This document shows, piece after piece, positions 25,201 through 40,605 of a DNA stretch of 64,000 nucleotides. The DNA comes from Neckera pumila. Lineage: Eukaryota; Streptophyta; Bryopsida; Hypnales; Neckeraceae. The notes beneath the pieces were generated by a model. That model had not been told where the DNA came from. It saw only the letters and a program-made list of their open reading frames with translations, and made no database searches. The stretch is taken from the NCBI GenBank assembly GCA_963969595.1, contig OZ018416.1:11548065-11612064 (forward strand). Reading direction: 5' to 3'. Positions within the stretch are counted from its first letter, which is position 1. Each line of letters begins with the position of its first letter. Position numbers and translations under genes: made by a program.

Positions 25201-28200
25201 TCGTTATCCAGCATTTAGAAATCTCATTGATCGATGTAGGTTCCTGCTGCGATGCTCAAAGAAAATCTTGCCGTTGATCAGGAATTGTTGTGGACAGTGT
25301 GTTCTGATTTGAGGTGATACTTACCTGTCCCATTATGTATGGCCTGTGGGTTGTGATACGAAGGCAAGACTTAGGCGGCTTGCAAAACCTCGAACTGCAG
25401 TGTACCAGCGATATGCACAAACCAGAGCTTTGAAGGAAGAAGAGCAGATGTCTGAGTGCTCGTTCAAGGTAATAATTAACAGGTGATCTCACGCCTATGA
25501 AGTATAAAGAAACTGAGTACTCTTTTGTTGTTGCTCATAAGGTAAGGCCTTGCTGGTTTGAATCAAATGATCGTTATGCGCAGCCAATTGTGGGAAGGAG
25601 ACCAGACGCTGGGTCACCACTATCTGTGCCCATCTTTGATCGGATAGGTGAGATGAAGCAGCGAATTGATCTCCGGAAACGAGTACGTATGCCTTCTAAA
25701 ACTGTCTTCTGTATTTCCTTTTTTTATGTTCACTATAATTTCAGTGACATGGGTACAATCCCTGGCTGTTGATCATTCTTACTGCACGGTTAATGTTCAC
25801 CAGTGGGAAGTAATAAATGAGACTGTAGTGAAACTGTAGGCACGAAAAATGATCGAAAAGGAGGAATTAGAGCAGTGTTCATTCTGGCCCAACATCAACG
25901 CTAGCTCAGTGTGCCTGAGCAAGGAGGCATATCAACCAATCCAAGATCGACTTCAAGAGCTTTTGGTATTATGCACATCTCTGTCATACGTCAATGTCAG
26001 TCGTAATTGCGCGGATGCCGGGATTGAGTTGTAAGATAGGAACAATCCACCACCTGTGGGGTAGATCAATATTTTTCAGTGTCCTTAATTTTTCAGTACT
26101 TTTCATTTATTTTTTCACACGGGATACAGAGAAAAAGGCACGAGAGAATTGCTCAAGCAAGGGCCCAAGAAGCAAAAGAGAAAGGGCTCACCTTCAAACC
26201 CGCAATCAATCAGAAATCCCTGCGTCTCTTTAGAAAGGTATATCCTTGTGTAAAACAAAAATTGGGTTATTCTACTCTTTTTCGTGTTCATTTGGATCAT
26301 CAGCTGGCATTGTCAAGTTCTTTTAAGCTTTTATTGCTAAAAAGACACTTCAGGGTTGACCCCTCAGAACATCATCTGAATTTCTAACCTAAAATCTCAA
26401 GCGTATCCAGAGTCAATGGACAGTGTATCTTCTGATGCATTTTTGATGAGTTATTTGAGACATGCTGTTTGAGACAATCGCTCTGTTCCTAATTTGTTGA
26501 ACACTCGACAGTAACTCCTTTAGTCGCATTGTTATAAGTATGGTACTTGTCATGCTTCCATCATAGATATTTTCAACTTAAGACTCCGGATGACAAAATT
26601 GCAGAAAGGCTTGGAAGCAATAGAAGTATCAGATCGTCTGACCAGCTGCACTTCGTCACATTCTGATAGGCAGGGAGAATATTGGGTACATTATCATTCT
26701 AATTTATGGAATTCTGTTAGCAACTGAAGGAACTGTGAACGTAGGCCATCTTCAAGATAGTGAAAATGACTTCTAATCATGAAACTTGGTATGGTTGTTA
26801 TGGGTATTTCCTGATTTCTAACCTCTTAAATCTGATTGTGCGACAGGCTAGAAGGTACAAGCCGAAGGATGAGTGCACGTTCACTCCAGAAATAAATCCC
26901 AACACCGATTACATCCTGGCCAGATCTGAACTTGAAGGATGCAGCTTTTTGACGCGCCAGCAACAATTTCTGCAAAAACTGCAGGAAAGGAAGGTGCGTG
27001 ACTTATGATTTAGACGCTTGCAAGTTTCGCGTGTTTTGTCTTGAAGAGGTGGAGAGCTTATCAAGCACAGCGTTCATCATTCAGGAAAAGTTAATATCAT
27101 ATGTGTACTACAGAGACAGAAGGATATGGAAGTACCAAGCGGCCACACCTTCCGACCCGACATTGGGAATTCTTCAATGATTCTGCAATTTTCTCCTGTT
27201 CTGGATGGTAACGAGGAAACTCTTGATGAGCGACTAGAAAGGCTTTCTCACCGAGACAGTCGAAGACGGTATCACATTCGTCAAAGAATTGCAGTAAGTT
27301 CCTCACTTTGTCTTCCCATTGCAACATTATTCCAGAATCGATCACAAGAAAACTTAGTGCGAGGATGCTCTGTGGGATTTGGCATTGGTGAAAGGAAACA
27401 CAGCGGAACCTGGGTTGCAGGATTTTATTCAGCTGTGCGACTGTCCTTATTTCAGCAGTATTTTATTACGTCAATTAACCGAGTCATGTTCTGGTTGCAA
27501 TCAAATGCAGGAAAACTATTATTCGCAATTCAAATTCCGACCAAAGATTGACCAGATGTCTCGCATTATTTCTGCATCTACAAATCTTCAGGAACTATAT
27601 ATGGTAAGGCGTTTTCATATTTTTCTTGTTGAGTTTATGCTTTAGAAATGTAACCAAGAAAAGTGTCAATCGATTGAGGAGAGTGATTTGTTTTGCAGAA
27701 TGAGAAGGGTAAGCGGACCAAGTATGCCCTCCAACAAGCTGCAGAGCAAAAATTCGTGCAAACGTGCACGTTTCACCCAGAAGTGAGTAGTTGTTTTCAC
27801 AGTACCTTGTAATTACAGCTGAGTTAACCTCTTAAGTTTTATGATATCACTCAGAAATGTGGTTAGCAACATGGATTTGCTAACCTTTGTTCCAGTGCCC
27901 TCAGCCAGTGTGCAATCTTCTCTCATTCACTAATAGCTTGGTGAGGTCAGGTAAATGTTCGTAAATCATCAAGTTCGATTGAAGGTGCTCTCAAAAGTTG
28001 CAAGAACTTTCGCCAGGTAACACAATCTAGGCTGAATTTTGCATGTTCGTCAAGTATCACAGCTCGTTTGAATTGGACCCGAATGATGAATAACGTAGCA
28101 ATCATTGTGCTTTCTTTGTGACAAATGCCTGAAGATTTTATTCTTTTCCAAAAGGAAATCTGGGACATTAGGTCGAGTTTACCATGACTCCCCATATTAT

Positions 28201-28889
28201 ATACTCAGATCCTCTACGTTTTGTAACAGATATATGATCCGGGTAATAGTCAGACAGCAGTGACAGTTTCTGTCTATGCATCCGCTTTTAAGTTAATTGA
28301 ATTCGGGAGTTTGGTTTACTATGACAGGAAAAAGCGAAGAGCTTTGAGCATCTCCGGTTGCAGAAAGAGATGCGGGAATTAGAGGAGTGCACATTCAAAC
28401 CAAATGTTCACCCCTTACCTCCCAAAGAGAAAGACCCAGTTGTTATTAAAGGCTTGGGACGTCATCTGGAGCTTCAGGATCTGGCCAAACAAATGAGAAA
28501 GGACCAGGAAGAATGGGAGCGCAAAATTTTCTTTACTCATGTACGCAATCAGTCAAAACGAATGCCTTACAAAGTCCAAATATATTAGAGGTGGAGTTCG
28601 ATTCTTTATGGTTGAGATAAGCCTACTAACCCCTGTACCACCATGACAACAGGTGTATGATCTTCCAAGGCGGCAATACACAATACCTCAGCCATTCACT
28701 TTTCACAGCGGAAACATCACTCACAAGGTCACAAAGCCTCAAAATGTCGTCAACAAGACTCAAGCTACCGCAGAGCCTGCACCCTCCACCCCGTCTAGTC
28801 GTAATGAAAGCGACAACCCCACAAAGGTAGACAGTTGCAGCACCATGTCAATTTGCACTTCTTCGGTTGAGAAGAGAGACATGGAGTAA
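22236..28889 (+). CDS. long protein with repeated C-[ST]-F-x-P-x-[IV] motifs
   Basis: This is a multi-exon gene of unknown function. Phase-consistent exons read by eye: 22236-22371, 22724-22920, 23071-23802, 23943-24138, 24519-24661, 24825-24879, 25023-25140, 25369-25468, 25584-25682, 25840-25965, 26130-26237, 26605-26685, 26847-26993, 27114-27293, 27358-27603, 27699-27782, 28328-28540, 28653-28889 (about 1065 aa). The first two exons and the 25023-25140 donor are the least certain, because their donor sites are weak. The N-terminal third is Ser/Thr-rich and probably disordered. The C-terminal two thirds carry degenerate motifs, mostly one per exon: ECSFKP (split over an intron at 25468/25584), QCSFWPNI, LTFKPAI, ECTFTPEI, HTFRPDI, FKFRPKI, TCTFHPE and ECTFKPNV, embedded in charged helical sequence. 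From memory such motifs occur in uncharacterised proteins of flagellated eukaryotes, so a sperm-flagellum role is possible but unproven. Most downstream introns are phase 0, suggesting growth by exon duplication. Confidence 0.78.
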
Positions 28890-29104
28890 CGGATCGACCT
28901 TACAAGTGATGCCGCACTTAATCTTATGCTCCACAACTCCGGCGAGTTGTTTTCACCAATGCATAGAAATCACTATCCTATTTGTTTCGGTTCTCGACTG
29001 TCGCAACAAAATTCTACTCTGAAATAGCGTCAACAAAAACTGATACTACCTTGTGGTGGTGCGATCGTAATGAAACGAATTTCTAGAATGTAGAAAACTG
29101 AATA

Positions 29105-29697
29105 TTTTCTAGACGAGAAATCCAAACCTGAAACTTATGCATACTCTTGGGAGATTTCGTTAGGCTACCCAACGCCTTAGCTTTCGCCCGAAGTACGTGC
29201 TTCTTGATCTTCGCAGTTACAGTTTTCGGTAAGGGACCAAACAGCACAGACCGAAGTACCATTTCATGTGGCAGCTCTTTTCCACTGAAGCGTGTCACTT
29301 CAGCCTCAGTAAGTGTAGCCTTCCCGCAAGGAGTTCCCATCGCTCATCGGACCTGGCCATCACCGAAGCTTCCAGAAAATCGTATGCCAGTAAAGTATTT
29401 TCTCTAATTGCCAGGAACTGCTATTCTCACCTCCAGATGATGGTGTTTATGGCTGTCTTTGATCTCGATGTAGTCATCTTGATGTTCAAACCAATGCTCC
29501 AATGTTTCAATTCTCTAATCCGAAGCGATACCAGCCGTCTTGAAGCTTTCCTTCGTAGCCTTAGGGTTTCTCATGTAAACTTTAATGACCATGTTTCATT
29601 GCAGCCTCACTTCTCCGAGTGCAGATCCGTTAACCGGTACAGGTAGCATGGCCTTCAAATGTACGACATCAAGTCCTTCTACTGTAGATATGGGTAT
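29105..29697 (-). pseudogene. acyl-activating enzyme (AMP-binding) C-terminal relic
   Basis: Read on minus from about 29697 downward, fragments match the C-terminal part of plant acyl-activating enzymes: a TVEGLDVV-like segment, LGEVRLQ-stop-NMVIK (family: GEVMFRGN), MRNPKATKESFK, GWYRFG, DDYIEIKDS, GGENSSS, VLEASVMARSDERW, and finally KELPHEMVLRSVLFGPLPKT with TAKIKKHVLRAKAKALG. The last segment contains the lysine-bearing motif of the adenylate-forming superfamily (usually T-G-K-I). It is broken by an in-frame TGA at 29596-29598 and by frameshifts near 29340, 29440 and 29550. Only about 190 residues' worth remain, with no upstream ATP-binding domain. No function is expected. Confidence 0.85.
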
Positions 29698-30806
29698 GTG
29701 GTGAGATTTTTGGCTACTAGAACCTAATTTGTTGAGACCAAGGTTTTGTCACTAAGCAATTTCGAAGTGGGAGGTTTGTGCACCACTATGGAGGAGGTTT
29801 TCAGGCCCTCGGCCATTCCCATTGCTACCCTTCCATGGAGGAGGGGGGAGTCCTTTGAGGACCCGTTTGTTTTAGAACGAACTCCCCTTTATATAAGGGA
29901 AGTGCAAGCTTGGCCCCTACGCAACCCCATGCCCCCGTCCGATGGACGGAGTCATCTGTCCGAAGGTCCGAAGGTGTCGTGGTCTGTGGCGAGCGAAGGG
30001 CGATGACTCCGTTGTGCTTTGAGGAGACAGAAGACAATCCCGTTTCCATTCAAACTTCAGCACTTGGCCATATGTAGACATATTGCCAAGTCATGCTTAC
30101 ACTGCTAAGTTCAACGAAGCGTACGAATAGATAAGTTGCATTGGTAATAGTTGTCTTGAAGGAGACGGGATCAGGTGATGAACGGACGGTAACGGTTTTT
30201 GTACCCTCTACGCACCTTATCTTCGGTAGCGGCTTAAGAATAAGCTTAGTGGTGTTTTGCACCTGTGACTTCTGATAAATGCCCACTTCCGACTTCTCTG
30301 TGTGTGCGTTTCATCATAGGGGGATTCGATCTGAACTCGAGGATAAGCTGCAATGTGTGCTCACTTGAGTTTGAGTAAGTTCGTACTTCAGTTCGTGCGT
30401 GCAGGTTGAACAAATTTTGAATGAGCAAACGTGTTCGTACGTCACATGAATGAAGCAATGTATCAAAGAGAGCAGCTAGCAACGTGACCATGTAAATTTG
30501 GAAGTGAAACCTTTCAACACGTTCAAAAACTAATTACGGGTAGAAAATTTTCTACAGTATCATTCTCAACATTTTTCTATGTGCCTCAGAACAGTTAGAC
30601 TCTCCCACTCAAGTAGTTAATTATACAATTCCAGCTTAGCTTCCCTAATACGATAATGTCTTCGTCTTCACCCGATGTGGGGCTGCTTCTCTGTTGGTCC
30701 TATGAACTATATTTACGTTTCCAATGGTCTTCATGGTCCTGATAGTCTAGTAAACATCCCAAAAGAAACTAACTTCAAAATCATGAATGTCTTGTAAGAG
30801 AGGAGC
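29698..30806. other. intergenic between pseudogene and DA1 3' end
   Basis: This stretch has mixed composition. No gene is supported. It should include the DA1 3' untranslated region and polyadenylation site on minus, but I cannot place these. Confidence 0.45.
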
Positions 30807-33800
30807 TCAAGGAAAGTTTGCAGTCATTCGAAGATGCTCAAGGACTCTCGCAAGGCCAAACTGATTAACAGCAGCAAGCCCCTCGCGGAAGCCACCACCG
30901 TAGATGGGCGAAGCGTCTGTCTCAATCTGGTGGAGGTAGAACTCTCCAAGTCGAACTTGAACTGGACTCGAGTACGGTTCTGAGTCGGATTTGTTTTTCA
31001 TTTTCTTCACTTCCGCGGACAACCAGATGTACGACATGACTTGACATATTCCCTCCTCCACATCAGGCTGCAAGTGAGGAAATCCTCCTGCAAAAACACC
31101 ATCACCAATTCCCACACAAACGTCCCCAAAACACCGTTCTTAGATGAAATTATACAACAGTTCTTTGACTAAAATTGAATTAACCTTAACTTGTTTTTTA
31201 TAGGTGCTTATTCATGAGTAAGGCACGTTTCCACTGCCTCACTAGACCGAGAGCGGGGCTAGAGGCTGAAGAACCTCTTCCAAAGGTTCGAGGTGAGTTG
31301 AAGTTGTTCCTCAAATGTTCCTAAATTCTGTGCAAATTGTTTGAGCTTCGAAGACTAGTTCTAGTAGATGGATACCATCTGGTCAAGTCCATTGACTTTG
31401 AAGTTGGAAGCAGGATGTAGACGCTAGCCCTGTTGCTCCACTTCTGTATCTATGGAGAAAGCTCTCTACCAGACAATGTGGCTAAAGTTGCTTGAGTTGG
31501 GGAGGCCTCCCATATTAAGTTGCTTGTAAACCTATCTCCCCATCTTCAAGCTGGATTTTTCAACTATCTTCTAACATTCTTGTCCAAAGAAATGGAAATC
31601 ACTTAAAACCAACCGGCACATTAGAGTTGTATTTACGAAAAGAAATTTTACTTTTGTTGCAAGTAAGATTAGATTGATGGATAGATCATATGAAAATACC
31701 ACACCTGCCAAACGTAGCCAAGCGTGCATAAGCTCATGTGCTAAGATAGATCCCGTCAACAACCTACAAATCAGCAACAACCCTGATCAGAGAAAATCAA
31801 TAACAAAAATTGTGACACCACAGAGAAACATCTCGCACGTTGCTAAAGATTCAAAGGCACTTTGAAAGTCCAAGGTCCTCAATTTCTGAGCCAATAGAGT
31901 CTACTGGCTATTGGGAAACGCACAAAAAGAACGGAAAACATGGAGGGGTTACCTCGGGAGGCCGTAGAGGACAAGAATGGCTGTGACTTCACAGTGACGA
32001 ACCAGCTTTTGTGGCTCAAACCGCATGTGAGAAGGACCCATAGGAAATCTTGGTTTTCCTCCAAAGACCTGCATGGAAAATAACAGCATTATGCTAATCT
32101 TCAACAAAGACATGGAGTGGTTGCTTCCATATCCATAAAAGTTGAAATGAATCATCTAGGAAGCTTCACGGAGGACAAAGAGAATATGCGAATAGATGTT
32201 TATTTGCAAACTGAATCCGCACTGTATCTTGATCAGATTTTCGCAATCAAGGAGGCAAACCATATAATTTCATTTCTGAAAGCTCACCTTATATGGCTTT
32301 AAAAATGTGAAGTGGATAGAGTTTAAACAAAGTCCATGTTGCACAATTTTATCTAAAGAAAGCATGTTTGAAAGCATCCAAATAAGCTTTTAACTACCAA
32401 AACTGTTGTGCAAGCTACTTTACCAATAGTTTTACACATTGGTTAGACTATATTTTTGGCAAGTGAGAAGTAGACCCACCGAAGTGATAGTTTGTTCCTC
32501 CGAAAGGCAAAGTCCTCGTGTCTCTGAAGTATGCATACCCTGCCATACAAAGACCATATATTTTTAAGTTGGAAGCAAATGAGGCCCTTTTTCTTGTTGA
32601 AATGAATTCCACATCTGAGTATCATAGGCCTTGAGCAATCGAGAGATTCCAAACACTCCTTTTGTCTCAAAATAAGACCTATGCTTCCTTTGCATTTTAC
32701 AAAGAAAACACTAGTCTTATTTTGGTCTTATTTTGAGACAGAGGGAGTAGTACTTTGGATGTAAGAGAATTATTAAATGTCAAACTATGTTCTAAAACAA
32801 ATACAAAGATTAGTACTCTGAAGAAAGATGAATCACATTGTGCTGAAGTAGATAAGAATCCAACAAATTGCAAGGCACGACACCTAATGAAGGTTTAGAA
32901 AGGACCAAGTTATAGTGAACCTTACCATGGCCATGTAAATTACAAACATAGAACAAACTAACCAACTGCTATTTGCGACTGGTATGAATTAAGAATATTG
33001 CATGGCATGCATAGTTACATGCATACCTCTTTCTCGCCTTCGCGTGCCTCATTAAGGGCGGAGCGAGCCACCAAGAGCATTGGTACTTCTTGATCAATCA
33101 TCATGCCCAAGTTTTTGTAGAATTTCAAGATATCCCGGTACAAAGGTTGGCATTCCTTGGTATCCACCACTGTCGTTTCCAAACACTCCAAACACAATTT
33201 TCGTCCATCTTCTAGTGTTTCATACTGCGTATTCCTAGTCTGCACTCCCACCATAATTCCCAATTGATCAGTCAAGGCACTGTATATATCTTTCAAGTTT
33301 CTTTTATTAAAACCCTAATCCCAACGCATGCAAGTTTTCTTGTAGTGGCAAGTTGTGATTGGCAAAGAAGACCCAAAAGTTCTCGATTCAAGAGTACAAT
33401 TCAACATTACTCAAGCTTCCCGTTTCGGTCTGGAAGGTGATCTAGGCCATTAATTCACATAGCAAAAAGCACCATCTTATCAGCACCAAACGAGAGAATC
33501 AAATTATAGTGTATTCACTTTGAACACTGTCATACTGAATTTCAGTTTGACGTATTTTCAAATAACGCAAGTGAACTCTCTCGTGCAAAATTAGAATTGG
33601 AGAGTTTAAGTTTTTGTAGTGATGTTGTTCTTACATGCCAGTCTGTGTACTCATGATCAGTTGTGGCTACAAAGACAAAATGAGGGTGATAAAGAATTGA
33701 GCACTCCTTAAAATGCTGATTTTAGACAATGAGAATAGATGCTAACTAAGTACGCATTTGAACATATATTCCTGAGAGATGGTGTTGTGATTACCTCAAT

Positions 33801-36613
33801 GCGGTCACAACTACAGCAACGTGGGGTTCCATCCCTCTCGTGTCTGGGACAATACTTTTGGTTCCAAAATGGATGTGATCGATACTCTATCAATCCTGCA
33901 ATATTTGAAGGAATCTGCAAAGGACCCACAGTATTAGCTCTCAATTATGACAGTTTAGTTCATTTCTAACTTACTGAACCCCTGAGGGCTAATTGGGTTT
34001 TACAGGCTTTTCCAACATATTATACTCAAATCCGGAGCTTGGTTGTGGAAAATAACTCATGCTGAGCCGCCCAAGCCATATTAATGAGGGATGTGCTTTG
34101 TCCAAACCAAGCTCGCAACACACTCTCAGTGAGGACATTCCAATTTTGGGTGAAGCAATGGTGAAGCAAAAAAAATCTCTACAAACCGAGTGATTACGGC
34201 TTATAATCCCACTCCTCTTGTCGTTTCGACTAGCTCCCCGTCACGTGTAGGTTAGAAGGCAGGTCTCATTAAGATTATGCTTCTTCAAAGCAAGATATAT
34301 ACAATACCATCGTGGTGAGTACGGTTTTGAGAAAGCTGAATTGTCCTCATTGACGAACAGATCAGATTACTTACAAATTTCTCGCAAACTTCGCATTTCG
34401 GGTGAAATGACTCCTTGTAGCAATCGCGGTGAAAGGCCTCACCACTTTGGACTGAAAACTGCAAGCAAAGATATCAGAAATGTTAAACACAATTGAAGGA
34501 CAGATCCGCGGTGTATCCTGACAGTGGAAATCCCTTAAAAGATTTACATCTCAGAAAAATTAATTATTTGACACAGTTCTCACTCATCATAAACCTGATC
34601 ACATAAACCTCTCCTGTCACTTCCATCATCACATGCCCCATCTTTATGCCACCAAATTCATTACACGTGTTGGCCAAAAAATAGAAAATTGAACAATTAA
34701 ACCTACTCAAACCGGCTCAAGACATGAGGCTAAATTTGGAAATCTTGGTTCCTTAGGGGGGTAATTTTATAGTGCATCAAATGCTGAAAAACGAAGAGTA
34801 GAATCATACCTCACGGTCTGCAATCGGTTTGCTGCACATTTTGCAACGGAAGCAATCTGGGTGCCAATTTTTCCCCAAACAGCTCAAGTAGCGGCCATAG
34901 CCCAGAGCTTGCTTGCACCCGGCACAGCTCCCGACCGCAGTGGGTCTCCTAAAATAGCACAAAATAAAACCAATCAGTGCTCTATCAAAAAGACTTGTTT
35001 TTCTGAGTCATCACAAGCCTGTTTCCAAACACAAATTAATTAATTAATTACTACTTATGAAATTACTGTTCAAGCACAGATGGATATCTGCGCACCCTTG
35101 CATGGGAGGACGAAAGATTGGAGAAATGTCGGACACGAATGGTGGAGCACGGTAGAGGCCCAGGCTCTCCTGCATGGCCGCTGCGAGCTCCTCATCCTCG
35201 TCAACTGGGAAACTTCGCCTTCCTGCCAATATTTCGAATGCAATCTCAGCCTTGGTATCACATCGAAATCTAAATGAGGTCTTATAATTTAGTTAAATCA
35301 AGGGAAAGAGGCGCTTGGTGATACGCGATAACCACTTCCCTAGCTCTTATTCTGACTGTTCAATTCTCAAGATTTGCTTTTTCTTTCATCATCAGATTAC
35401 CTCCGACAGTAATATCCTTATTTATATTATGCTAGGTAGCTAAAATCTAGAGGAGAAACGAGTCTACCATTCACCATTTGCACGGGTATGGCAGTTACCT
35501 TTTAACATAACTGAAAATTTGAGCTTTTTCTAGACTCTGAATTTGGAAAAAGCGGGTCTCATCGGGTTACAGCTAGAGAATTGATGTACTCATACATTTG
35601 ATTAGTTGGCATGAATGGCATGCAATGTACCGCAAAGCAAAGTGCCCAGTCCATAGCATAGATATTATGTATAAAACCCCTGATAATCATTTCGCCTCGG
35701 GAAAGTTTAGGGCACATCTAGCTGGAAAGAAAGAATTAACTCTGAACATGTGGAAGTAGCATCAACTAGAGAAGTTGTTCTACAGAAGCTTGCTGGACTG
35801 AAAATGTCTGATTTGAATTGGGAAAATTCAGCAACAGAGGAATAAATGAATTATATCCACTCTGAGGATTGGGAGCACTCACTGTAATTCTCTTCTTCTT
35901 CGAGAGCCAGAGCAATGGCTCGGTCGGTCTCCTCCGTGGTGGAGGAATCATAACTTGGATGCGAAGCTCTTTCGTGGTTGTAAGTGGGCCAGTCATTGGT
36001 GTTGTAATTGGGCCAGTCGCTGGTTTTGAAAGTAGGCTGCTCATCAATGTCGTAAACAGGCACCTCGTAAGGGTATGAAGGCGTCTCGGGAGCATAAGAT
36101 GTCCCTTCCCCTCTCGTTGGGTCCTGTTGCCAAAATTCAAACACCCCTTCTTCGTGATCAGCACCATCAAATACTGACCAAGAATATGTATAAATGGATA
36201 ACTTTTGTTTCAACTCTGGTGTCATTCAAATGCTCCATTCTCAAACTTCTTCAAATTCTAATGTGTGCCTAGCTTGATTCGCCTAACTTTCTCCCAGCAG
36301 CTGTGCGTGATGGGGTGGGCGAGTTTTTTCCCGGCCGCTCTAATTATCTTGCATCCACGAATTTTAGAATCGAACCTATGGCTTCGTGACAACACTATTC
36401 AAAAGTGATAGGTAGGGCGGCCATGTTATTTCGAAGCTCAGACCATGAAGTTTACAGAATTCAAACTGCAGTTAGTACCTGGAAGAAGTTGGGACCTTGC
36501 CAGCCACTGTGAGTTGGCCGGGGGACATCAGCGTAGGCAGGATACTCGTCGCCTTCGTCATACCGGTAAGTGGAGGGGCCCGGATTTCCAAATATTCGGT
36601 CAAACCACGCCAT
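30807..36613 (-). CDS. DA1: DA1-type LIM-domain, ubiquitin-activated peptidase
   Basis: Exons on minus, all GT-AG and phase-consistent: 36613-36479, 36123-35883, 35222-35096, 34948-34810, 34458-34375, 33914-33795, 33239-33027, 32539-32480, 32068-31953, 31763-31705, 31087-30807. They total 524 codons plus TGA (Arabidopsis DA1 is about 532). The start MAWFDRIFG matches the family's MGWFNKIF-type N terminus. In order: two ubiquitin-interacting motifs (about residues 108-123, [15 protein letters not shown]; 133-147, [14 protein letters not shown]); a LIM zinc domain (about 176-240, [20 protein letters not shown]); a conserved family region (243-373, including [11 protein letters not shown] and [11 protein letters not shown]); the zinc peptidase motif HELMH at 421-425; and the downstream DVEEGICQ supplying a likely third ligand. 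In Arabidopsis, DA1 limits organ growth by cleaving growth regulators after activation by ubiquitination; a similar role here is inferred. All catalytic residues are retained. Intron 7 (on minus) contains a MITE. Confidence 0.97.
32656..32747. mobile_element. Stowaway-like MITE in a DA1 intron (92 bp)
   Basis: CTCCTTTTGTCTCAAAATAA at the left and TTATTTTGAGACAGAGGGAG at the right are inverted repeats of about 23 bp. They match the CTCCCTCCGTCYCAAAATAAG-type terminus of plant Tc1/mariner MITEs. The right flank is TA; the left flank is CA, so the expected TA duplication is only half preserved. It lies between DA1 exons 33239-33027 and 32539-32480. Confidence 0.8.
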
Positions 36614-39930
<3,317 letters not shown>

Positions 39931-39966
39931 TTTTTTTTTTTATTTATTTATTATTATTATTATTAT

Positions 39967-40605
39967 TTTTTTAAATACTTTTTATTTCTCTATATTTTCA
40001 TTTCTGCCAAAATTGAAACGGCCTCTATAAGGCCCAATTCTTTTATAATGGAAATGGAAGTTCTTGGTGCTAATACTTGTAGTTGATTTTGAGCAAAATC
40101 TTGTCATTTGAGCTGATAGTTCTAATATGTTGATTTCTAAAGGATTTGAGCACAATTTGTATAGGGATACTAATATCTAACCAAAAAAAGATACAAACAT
40201 TTAAAATTATGTTTTTTGAAGGTTTTAAGAAAACAATGCTTTGAAAAAGTAGAGTTAATTTTGGCTCCTCTAAATTTTAAGATTAAAAATGCAATCTATA
40301 ACCTCATATCTAATTAGCATAACAATATATATAGGGCAATTATATATTAGAACATTTTTAGAATAACCATGTGAAATGAAATGAAGATCTTCAAAAGTTA
40401 GTTTAACATTTTTTCTATAATATTTAGTGTGTAATAGAAGATATAATTTAAGTTAAAGTACATCTCATTTTTATTGTGTTTGACTTTTTTTCAAAATCTA
40501 GGGACCATCTTGGAATCTATGATGAAGTATACACTATCCCAAAGATGACTATAGACTATTCTAGGCTTACAATTAATTGATTCAAAGAGAGTCTTGACTT
40601 AGGTG
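39967..40605. other. AT-rich intergenic stretch, nothing recognised
   Basis: No gene or repeat is supported. Confidence 0.5.

Noticed and set aside
29885..29900. TATA-box-like CTTTATATAAGGG on plus
   Set aside because: No downstream gene on that strand is supported, and the nearest plus-strand frame (29746-30006) lacks any recognisable domain.
30050..30110. Minus-strand text YIW-P-SAEV resembling YIW-L-SAEV of the last DA1 exon
   Set aside because: Similarity is confined to about 12 residues with no extension on either side and different codons; too short to call a duplicated exon relic.
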